Assembly (NCBI GenBank): GCA_964537965.1
Contig: CAZIDB010000177.1
Location: 1 to 10,223 of the forward strand
DNA length: 10,223 bases
DNA from: SURF-24 sp964537965
GTDB lineage: Bacteria; Bacteroidota; Ignavibacteria; Ignavibacteriales; SURF-24
Direction: 5' to 3'
Shown piece by piece: positions 1-5,640 of this stretch. The notes under the pieces were generated by a model, which worked only from the letters and a program-made list of their open reading frames with translations, was not told the DNA's origin and did no database searches. Position 1 is the first letter of the stretch, and each line of letters opens with the position of its first letter. The translations under genes were made by a program, and so were the position numbers.

Positions 1-904
1 TCCTTTCGGCTTTTATCCAGTGGAAGAAATCATCATCAACAAAATTTCTTATGTTATACCTAAAGAAAATGCTGCCGTCAATTATTCCTTTCATCTCTTC
101 ATCGGAGATGTAATCATCGTTGGATACAACCGAATAAGCAAGCATTTTTGAAAAGATGCTCAGGTAAGTGTGAATAAGGAATGTTTCTTCTGTTGCGTTA
201 AAGGAACCGTATGCAATACTTAAGAATTTACTCCACTGTTCAAATGAAACCTGAACTTCCCCAAACTTTTTAACATTATTAAAATGATTTGTTAATTCCC
301 TGTTACACTCAATAAATACGCTGCCCTGGTAACCAAACGCTTCCTCAATTCTTTTTAGTGTTGCTTTCTGCCTTTCTTCCTTAAACAGGAAGCGGTCTAT
401 CCAGTAATAAAACTCTTCAAGATTTTTTTCTGTTACAACAAACGCAGCGCTCTTAACTTCATTCAGCACAAGTTCATCTTCGTTAAGTTCATTTATTTTA
501 TTAATGCAGGAGATATCAGGCACAAGAACTTTCCACGTAATAAAATCCGAAGCAATTAAAGTGTAGTTATATCCCTCACCGGAATTAAATTGCCCAATAA
601 GGTAACCGGCTAACTGCTCTTTGGCATGTTTTAACGTTACCTTCAAATCGTTTTCAAACTCAATTATTATTTTATTATAAAGAGTATCTGCGCTGCCCCT
701 GTGCAGTTTATCCTTACGCGGAATATTAAGGATGGCTCTTTCTGCGCCTTTGCTAATATCGTCAATTATACTTTCAATTTCCTTATCGCCCGCATACAAG
801 CGGTTAAGCAAATCCTTAAAGAATTCTTTCTTTATGGATTCCTTGTTAGCCTTTTTAATATTTGTTAGATACGCTTTTAATATCTGTAGTTTTTCAGGAT
901 TCAT
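1..904 (-). CDS. Type IIG-like restriction-modification DNA methylase, N-terminal part (cut by window edge)
   Basis: The frame is open from an ATG at 902-904 to the left edge, giving 301 codons with no stop, so the C-terminus lies outside the window. I see the layout of large single-chain restriction-modification enzymes. A possible nuclease core has G70-S-A-D73, then I81-E82-F83-E84, then Q97-L98. A helical linker follows with HTYLSIFSKMLAY at 245-257 and NFVDDDFFHWI at 287-297. In this family those segments sit just before the N6-adenine methylase domain, whose NPPY-type motif would be outside the window. The third nuclease position is Glu84 where PD-(D/E)XK enzymes usually have Lys, so cleavage is not assured. 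No Shine-Dalgarno sequence is visible upstream of the ATG. It could alternatively be a methylase of a multi-gene defence system; the missing part decides. The family call is fairly firm, the exact class is not. Confidence 0.72.
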   Translation of the reverse strand, partial: MNPEKLQILKAYLTNIKKANKESIKKEFFKDLLNRLYAGDKEIESIIDDISKGAERAILNIPRKDKLHRGSADTLYNKIIIEFENDLKVTLKHAKEQLAGYLIGQFNSGEGYNYTLIASDFITWKVLVPDISCINKINELNEDELVLNEVKSAAFVVTEKNLEEFYYWIDRFLFKEERQKATLKRIEEAFGYQGSVFIECNRELTNHFNNVKKFGEVQVSFEQWSKFLSIAYGSFNATEETFLIHTYLSIFSKMLAYSVVSNDDYISDEEMKGIIDGSIFFRYNIRNFVDDDFFHWIKAER

Positions 905-1011
905 ATATTAACTTAATTTTGAAAGGGAAATAAATATTCACCGGAGCCCGCCACCTTTATTTATTTTCTGCAAAACTACCCCAAATAAATTTTAATCGCA
1001 ATAACCTGTAA

Positions 1012-1030
1012 GTCGAAGCATAGCTTCGAC
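1012..1030. repeat. Perfect inverted repeat (8-bp stem, 3-nt loop)
   Basis: GTCGAAGC at 1012-1019 pairs perfectly with GCTTCGAC at 1023-1030 around an ATA loop. No T-run follows on either strand that would make it a convincing intrinsic terminator, and both neighbouring genes start at this region rather than end in it. It shares the core CGAAGC/GCTTCG with the hairpin at 1072-1089, which suggests a dispersed palindromic element or a protein-binding site. Confidence 0.6.
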
Positions 1031-1071
1031 AACCACATTACAATAAATAAAAACTGTAACAATATTAGAAC

Positions 1072-1089
1072 ACGAAGCTGTCGCTTCGT
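1072..1089. repeat. Second related inverted repeat (7-bp stem, 4-nt loop)
   Basis: ACGAAGC at 1072-1078 pairs with GCTTCGT at 1083-1089 around a TGTC loop. The stem core is the same as in the hairpin about 60 bp to the left, but the loop and flanks differ. This conserved-stem, variable-loop pattern is what repeated palindromic elements or RNA structures show. The word CTGTAA occurs a short distance before each hairpin. Confidence 0.55.
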
Positions 1090-1121
1090 ATTATTTTCAA
1101 GGATTGCAATTACCACGGTCT

Positions 1122-1137
1122 GATAAACGTTTTTATC
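1122..1137. repeat. Small AT-rich inverted repeat within a short direct repeat
   Basis: GATAAA at 1122-1127 pairs with TTTATC at 1132-1137 around a CGTT loop. A CGGTCTG direct repeat lies at 1116-1122 and 1138-1144. The stem is only 6 bp and AT-rich, so it may be chance. It could be an operator-like site in the divergent region, but nothing else supports that. Confidence 0.25.
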
Positions 1138-1246
1138 CGGTCTGTTGTTATGAAAGACGTATCGAAGCTTGATTACTGAGTAGTTAGTTTGAGTATGCCG
1201 TAGTCCCTATGGAAGTAACCAACATTTTCTCGTAATTATTTTTTTG

Positions 1247-1275
1247 TTGCAATATGCTTACAGTTACATTATTTT
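1247..1275 (+). promoter_or_regulatory. Candidate promoter for the ABC importer
   Basis: TTGCAA at 1247-1252 and TATTTT at 1270-1275 are separated by 17 bases. Each matches the standard -35 or -10 consensus at four of six positions. Position fits: transcription would begin near 1282, about 38 bases ahead of the TTG start. In so AT-rich a stretch such matches arise easily by chance, and Bacteroidota use a different promoter consensus, so this is only a candidate. Confidence 0.25.
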
Positions 1276-1319
1276 AGCGACAAAATATTTGAATTTTTTA
1301 TGAAGTAGCTTATTAAGAA

Positions 1320-2771
1320 TTGAAAAAACACTTTATCCTACTCATACTATTAACATCAGTATTATTTCCACAGCAAACATTACGCTGGGGAGCTGATGGA
1401 AGCGGCGGCGCTCCTTACGTATTCGCAGACCCACAAAATCCTTCAAGTTATATCGGTTATGAAAAAGAGATTGCAGAAGCTCTTGCAAAGGTTATGCATG
1501 TTAAAGAGGAGTACGTCCCTACCGATTGGGAAAGCCTTATTGCTTCACTTAACCGTGGCGAGTTTGATGTAATACTTAACGGATTAGAGCCTACTTCAGA
1601 CCGGGAAAAAGAAATTTTTTTCAGCAAACCGTATTACGTCTTCCAGATGATTCTTACTGTACGCAGCGATGAAAAAAGAATTAAAAGCCTTGCTGATTGT
1701 AAGAAATTAGAAATTGAGGTTGGAACACTTGTTAACTCTGCAATGTCCCGCGTGTTGGAGAATGAGAATATTAAACTTCGCCCTTACCAGGATGTTGTTG
1801 GCGCATACCAGGATCTTGAGCTTGGAAGAATAGATGCTATACTCATGGATGATCCGGCGGAAATGTATTACGCAAGGAGTAATCCAAAACTAAAATGGGC
1901 TTGCGAACCGTTTAACCCGGGATACTTTATAATCGGTATCCGTAAAGGTGATCTTGATACAAAGAAAAAAATTGATGCAGCGATTGATTCAATAGTTAAT
2001 AATGGTTCAATTGAAAAAATACTCCGCAAATGGAATATGTGGAGTGAAGCGCAGAACAAACTTAAAACCACGCTTAAATTTGATGTAATCAAGAAAAGTT
2101 TTAACTGGGGTGAAGGTTTACTAAGGTTATGTCATGCAGCAGTAATTACTGTTTTACTCGCTTTCGGAGCAATGATTATTGCTGTTGTTCTAGGATTACC
2201 ACTTTCATTCGGGCAGACAAAGGGACCGAAAATCGTAAGGATACTTTGTACATCGTATATAGAATTTTTCAGAGGCACACCCGTTATAGTTCAATTACTT
2301 TTCCTTTACTTTGGATTACCGGTAATTGGATTTGCACCGCCAGGATGGCTTACGGCATTGATTGGTCTTGGTTTAAATTATGCAGCATACGAATCGCAGA
2401 TTTACAGAAGTGCTTTTGATGCCGTACCGCAGCGGCAATGGGACGTTGCCTACTCGTTAGGAATGCGCCCACTGCTTGCATTACGCAGAATTATTTTTCC
2501 GCAGGCAATAAGAATTGCATTACCACCAATGACGAATGACTTTGTCGCATTATTTAAAGATACATCTGCTGCATTTGCAATTGCGGTGTGGGAGCTTGCA
2601 ACCGCATACCGTGAACTTGCCAATGCAACTCAAAGTTATTTATTACTTGGTGCAGTTGTATCAGCATTCTATCTTGCAATGAGTTTGCCGCTTGCACAGG
2701 TAGCCAAGCATCTTGAGAATAAAATGAAAAGAAAAAGTTCTTCCCGTGAAGTTTCAAAAGGCTGGCAATGA
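1320..2771 (+). CDS. Polar amino acid ABC transporter: substrate-binding protein fused to permease
   Basis: This 483-residue protein joins the two extracytoplasmic and membrane parts of an amino acid importer. Residues 1-19 form a signal peptide (KK, hydrophobic run, PQQ) with no lipobox Cys. Residues about 20-245 are a family 3 solute-binding domain: YIGYEKEIAEAL near 44-55, the DWESLIASLNRGEFDVI stretch at 69-85, the ligand-region Arg95 and acidic D177/D178. Residues about 262-470 form a permease with several membrane segments and the ATPase-coupling loop around 374-396 (DVAYSLGM through FPQA). Such fusions resemble GlnP-type transporters. The start is TTG: an in-frame TAA lies at 1314-1316 and no other start precedes the signal peptide. 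The gene overlaps the ATPase by four bases, so the two are one operon. The exact amino acid cannot be read from the sequence. Confidence 0.93.
   Translation: MKKHFILLILLTSVLFPQQTLRWGADGSGGAPYVFADPQNPSSYIGYEKEIAEALAKVMHVKEEYVPTDWESLIASLNRGEFDVILNGLEPTSDREKEIFFSKPYYVFQMILTVRSDEKRIKSLADCKKLEIEVGTLVNSAMSRVLENENIKLRPYQDVVGAYQDLELGRIDAILMDDPAEMYYARSNPKLKWACEPFNPGYFIIGIRKGDLDTKKKIDAAIDSIVNNGSIEKILRKWNMWSEAQNKLKTTLKFDVIKKSFNWGEGLLRLCHAAVITVLLAFGAMIIAVVLGLPLSFGQTKGPKIVRILCTSYIEFFRGTPVIVQLLFLYFGLPVIGFAPPGWLTALIGLGLNYAAYESQIYRSAFDAVPQRQWDVAYSLGMRPLLALRRIIFPQAIRIALPPMTNDFVALFKDTSAAFAIAVWELATAYRELANATQSYLLLGAVVSAFYLAMSLPLAQVAKHLENKMKRKSSSREVSKGWQ
2756..2771 (+). promoter_or_regulatory. Shine-Dalgarno and ATGA overlap coupling permease to ATPase
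   Basis: AAAAGG at 2756-2761 lies six bases before the ATG at 2768. That ATG shares ATGA with the TGA stop of the upstream gene at 2769-2771. This supports both the ATPase start and coupled translation of the two importer subunits. Confidence 0.7.
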
Positions 2772-3502
2772 TTAGAATCAGGGATCTAAATAAAAGAATT
2801 AAGAACATTCAGATTCTTAAAAATGTAAGCCTTGAAATTCCTGTTGGTAAAGTGCTTGGAATTATTGGCGTTTCAGGAAGCGGCAAAACTACTTTGCTTA
2901 TGTGTCTGTGCGGATTAATGAAATTCGAGGAAGGTATACTGAATTTAAATTCGCTTACAATTAATCCTGATACTTATGATAATGAAATGGAAAAAATATG
3001 GAAACTTAGAAAGGAAACCGGTGTTGTCTTTCAGCATTTGCATCTGTTCCCTCACCTATCCGCACTCGGTAATATTATTGAAGCTCCGATTCATGTTCTG
3101 AAGAAATCCCGTTCCGAAGCGACACAAGAAGCACTTGATTTATTAGCAAGAGTTGGGCTTGCAGATTCTGCCGATAAATATCCCGATCAATTATCAGGCG
3201 GCGAACAACAGCGTGTAGCCATATGTCGTGCGATTGCAATGAAACCTAAAATACTTTTCCTTGATGAACCAACAAGCGCACTGGATCCGCAAAGAAGCGC
3301 TGACATAAGAAAATTAATGAATGACTTTGTGAAAGAAGGAAGCACACTTGTAATTGTTTCTCACTCATTAAACTTTCTGAAAGGTTTGGCTGATACACTT
3401 GCTTATATGGAGAGCGGAGAGATTATTGAGTTTGGAAATGCAGAAGAAGTTATTAACTCACCAAAAGATCCGCGCACTAAATATTTCCTTGAACACTTCT
3501 AA
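2768..3502 (+). CDS. Polar amino acid ABC transporter ATP-binding protein (GlnQ/HisP family)
   Basis: This is a complete 244-residue ABC ATPase that powers the importer encoded just upstream, from the cytoplasmic face of the membrane. All key motifs are intact: Walker A GVSGSGKT at 34-41, Q-loop Gln89, signature LSGGEQQ at 142-148, Walker B ILFLDE at 162-167, D-loop SALD at 170-173 and H-loop His199. Length and the DEPTSALDP form are typical of the amino acid importer subgroup. Its ATG overlaps the permease stop by four bases, so subunits should be made together. It ends 10 bp from the stop of the convergent CorC-type gene, with no hairpin terminator between. Family is certain; the transported substrate is not. 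Confidence 0.96.
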   Translation: MIRIRDLNKRIKNIQILKNVSLEIPVGKVLGIIGVSGSGKTTLLMCLCGLMKFEEGILNLNSLTINPDTYDNEMEKIWKLRKETGVVFQHLHLFPHLSALGNIIEAPIHVLKKSRSEATQEALDLLARVGLADSADKYPDQLSGGEQQRVAICRAIAMKPKILFLDEPTSALDPQRSADIRKLMNDFVKEGSTLVIVSHSLNFLKGLADTLAYMESGEIIEFGNAEEVINSPKDPRTKYFLEHF

Positions 3503-3512
3503 ATAAAAATTC

Positions 3513-4754
3513 TTATCCGGCAATTACAACTTTCACCAGATCAATCCTGGTTGGTGTTGTTTTGATTATTGTAAACCTGAATTTATCCAATTTGATTATC
3601 TCCCCTTTCTTTGGAATTCTGCCAACGAAATAAGTAATAAATCCGGCTACAGTTGAATATTCACCTTTGGGAAACTTCATACTGAAATTTTCATTAACAA
3701 AATCTATTTCAGCTTTCCCGTTTATAATAAAAGTATTATCTGCAATTTTTCTGCAGATTTCTTCCTCAGTGTCAAACTCATCTTTAATCTCGCCTAATAA
3801 TTCCTCAATCAAATCCTCCATCGTAATAATTCCTGCTGTGCCGCCAAACTCATCAACGGCAATAGCAAACGAAGCTTTGTTAATGGAAAACTCCTTAAGC
3901 ATGTCAGTACATTTTTTTGTTTCAGGTACAAACAAAATATTACGCAATATTTCTTTGATGCTGTCGGGTTTCTTAAACAAATCATAGGATGAGACAAAAC
4001 CTTTAATGTTATCAAGGTTCTCTTCATAAACAGGCATCTTAGAATAACCTGATTCAATAAAAGCATCAAGAGTTTCATCGATAGTGCTGTTTAGCTCAAT
4101 CCCGATTATTTCAGTCCGAGGTCTCATAACTTCATACACTCTAACATCGCCAAGCTTAAAAATCCTGTTTAGAATATTGCTTTCTTCATCTTCATCAATT
4201 AGCCCGCTCTCCCTGTTAACATCATACAATTCTTTTATATTGTTTTTTTTAGAAATGATCTCCGTTCTCTTTTCTGATATAAGAATGTACTGGTTCATAA
4301 ACTGAGACTGCCCGCCTATAATTTTAACGAGAGGATAGCAAATCCAATAAAATATTTTTACCAATGGTATAGCAAATCTTTGTAAAGTTTCAGGATAATG
4401 TTTAGCTAAATATTGCGGCAATACTTCAACTAAAAGAATGAATAACAGAAGAAAAGCAATAACTGAATATATATTGAATGATAAAAGCGAACAAATTAAA
4501 GGATAGAAAAACGTAAGCATAATAATGTACAAAAAATATCTTGTCAGGATTACAGCTGAGAAAAAATAATTTAAACGAAAATTCTTTTTACCGGAAAACC
4601 TGAAAAGAGTTTTATTGTTTTCAACAGCTTCATCGTTCTTTTTTTTTGAGAGGTTAAATGCTGTTTCCAGAGCAAACTGAATAGCAGTAACGAACAAAAT
4701 AACTATTGATAAAACAGACAGAAGCATAATTGCACTATTAAACATCTCATCCAT
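3513..4754 (-). CDS. CNNM/CBS/CorC-HlyC family membrane protein
   Basis: This is a 413-residue inner-membrane protein. The N-terminal CNNM (DUF21) region has about four hydrophobic segments near 8-32, 61-85, 94-116 and 126-147, with the family-like ALETAF and LVEVLPQYLAKHYPE stretches. A CBS pair follows: VMRPRTEI starts the first near 209, and the second spans about 268-320 with DEFGGTAGIITMEDLIEELLG. A CorC/HlyC domain fills about 335-410. Family members are linked to divalent cation (Mg2+/Co2+) efflux or homeostasis; older records call them hemolysins. The Bacteroidota gliding protein GldE shares this architecture, but no gliding gene is nearby. A longer frame begins at a TTG at 4760, but the ATG at 4754 is preferred; another ATG lies at 4745. 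No Shine-Dalgarno sequence is seen. It overlaps the prenyltransferase stop by eight bases, so coupled translation is likely. Confidence 0.88.
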   Translation of the reverse strand: MDEMFNSAIMLLSVLSIVILFVTAIQFALETAFNLSKKKNDEAVENNKTLFRFSGKKNFRLNYFFSAVILTRYFLYIIMLTFFYPLICSLLSFNIYSVIAFLLLFILLVEVLPQYLAKHYPETLQRFAIPLVKIFYWICYPLVKIIGGQSQFMNQYILISEKRTEIISKKNNIKELYDVNRESGLIDEDEESNILNRIFKLGDVRVYEVMRPRTEIIGIELNSTIDETLDAFIESGYSKMPVYEENLDNIKGFVSSYDLFKKPDSIKEILRNILFVPETKKCTDMLKEFSINKASFAIAVDEFGGTAGIITMEDLIEELLGEIKDEFDTEEEICRKIADNTFIINGKAEIDFVNENFSMKFPKGEYSTVAGFITYFVGRIPKKGEIIKLDKFRFTIIKTTPTRIDLVKVVIAG

Positions 4755-5619
4755 AAACAATCATCAGAACTACAATTACATATAAAAATAAATTTATAAT
4801 CATTGGCCAGTCGGTAAGCATTATTTCAGTAGCATTTTCACCTTTGCTTTTTTTGTAAACAAGGTACATAAACCGGAAAATTCCGAACACAACAAAGATA
4901 GTTGTAAATACAAGGTTCTCGCTTTGAATGTTAAAAATGGTTCTTTCAGAAACTGAATAAAGCGCATAACAAATAATTACACCGGCGCCTGAAATTGAAG
5001 CCATCTGTTCTGTAAATTCAATTGTGTACTCAGATAAAACTTTTCTTGTGATACTGCTGTCAGCAGAAATTTTCAGATTCAATTCCGATCTTCTTTTCAT
5101 TATAGCAAGAAACAGAGAAATGAATAATGTTGTAAGAATTAACCAGCTTGATACATAAACCGATATTACAAACGCACCGGCTAAAACTCTTATCATAAAT
5201 CCGGATGCGATTGACATAATATCGATAATGACAAGATGTTTTAACCAGACAGAATAAGTTATGTTAAGAACCACATAGATTAAGAGCGATGAGATAAATT
5301 TAATATTGAGAAAAGAACTTATGCCTGCTACGATCAGGAATAATATAACAGCAGTAACGATGCCTGTATTTCTGGAAATCTTTCCGCTTGCTATTGGTCT
5401 GTGTTTTTTTACCGGGTGCAATTTATCAAGTGCGATGTCGAATATGTCATTTATAATATAAACCGCGCTTGAGACCAGACAGAATGAGACAAACGCTAAA
5501 AGGACGAGGCTAATGTAATCGGGGTTAAAGATCTGCTTCGCAAAAATGATTGGGACAAAAACAAATCCGTTTTTAATCCACTGCGGTACACGAAGCAGTT
5601 GAAAATAATTCTTAATCAT
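4747..5619 (-). CDS. UbiA-family prenyltransferase, decaprenyl-phosphate phosphoribosyltransferase type
   Basis: This 290-residue integral membrane protein has about eight or nine hydrophobic segments. It begins with the LLRVPQWIKN stretch common to the phosphoribosyltransferase branch of UbiA. The signature N57-D58-x-x-D61-x-x-x-D65-x-x-H68-P69, followed by K71/K72 and RPIASG at 74-79, is the branch hallmark and is thought to bind Mg-PRPP. A second conserved region runs from Y122 through D133 to R144. In mycobacteria the relative Rv3806c moves phosphoribose from PRPP to decaprenyl phosphate, the first step to lipid-linked arabinose, and has a similar length. The usual next enzymes (DprE1/DprE2) are not in the window. 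The ATG shares one base with the mutase stop (TAATG). An AAGGAG at 5634-5639 lies 14 bases from the start, unusually far. Acceptor lipid and pathway are inferred. Confidence 0.87.
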   Translation of the reverse strand: MIKNYFQLLRVPQWIKNGFVFVPIIFAKQIFNPDYISLVLLAFVSFCLVSSAVYIINDIFDIALDKLHPVKKHRPIASGKISRNTGIVTAVILFLIVAGISSFLNIKFISSLLIYVVLNITYSVWLKHLVIIDIMSIASGFMIRVLAGAFVISVYVSSWLILTTLFISLFLAIMKRRSELNLKISADSSITRKVLSEYTIEFTEQMASISGAGVIICYALYSVSERTIFNIQSENLVFTTIFVVFGIFRFMYLVYKKSKGENATEIMLTDWPMIINLFLYVIVVLMIVYG

Positions 5620-5640
5620 TAAAAAACAATTATCTCCTTA
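5617..5640 (-). promoter_or_regulatory. TAATG stop-start junction with a distant Shine-Dalgarno
   Basis: The TAA of the mutase (5619-5621) and ATG of the prenyltransferase (5617-5619) share one base. An AAGGAG sits at 5634-5639 inside the end of the mutase gene, 14 bases before the ATG, longer than the usual 5-9. The prenyltransferase probably depends on ribosomes finishing the mutase. No alternative in-frame start lies closer to the Shine-Dalgarno sequence. Confidence 0.5.

Larger units (their letters stand above)
905..1319. other. Gene-free divergent intergenic region
   Basis: This 415-bp stretch lies between two divergent genes. I found only trivial reading frames of about ten codons or fewer on the plus strand, and no tRNA-like fold. 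It holds two related hairpins (1012-1030 and 1072-1089), a weaker one at 1122-1137, a third CGAAGC word at 1163-1168, and a weak promoter candidate at 1247-1275. The right-hand 100 bases are very AT-rich, as expected ahead of a start. No riboswitch is recognised. Confidence 0.7.

Noticed and set aside
1012..1030. Intrinsic terminator.
   Set aside because: No T-run follows the stem, and no gene ends here on either strand.
905..1319. tRNA, riboswitch or small protein gene in the intergenic region.
   Set aside because: No cloverleaf or known aptamer pattern was seen, and the plus-strand frames checked are about ten codons or fewer.
2129..2419. Open frame of 96 codons inside the importer fusion gene.
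   Set aside because: It is out of frame within a well-conserved permease domain, with Cys/Ser-rich composition and no recognisable domain.
3667..3987. Plus-strand frame of 106 codons opposite the CorC-type gene.
   Set aside because: It mirrors the CBS and CorC domains in antisense and is Ser/Ile-rich, with no independent evidence.
3513..4754. Gliding motility protein GldE.
   Set aside because: Domain order is shared with all CNNM/CBS/CorC proteins, and no gliding genes lie nearby; nothing in the sequence separates it toward GldE.
4755..4760. TTG at 4760 as the start of the CorC-type gene.
   Set aside because: An ATG two codons downstream is a better start and still overlaps the upstream stop for coupling; neither has a clear Shine-Dalgarno sequence.
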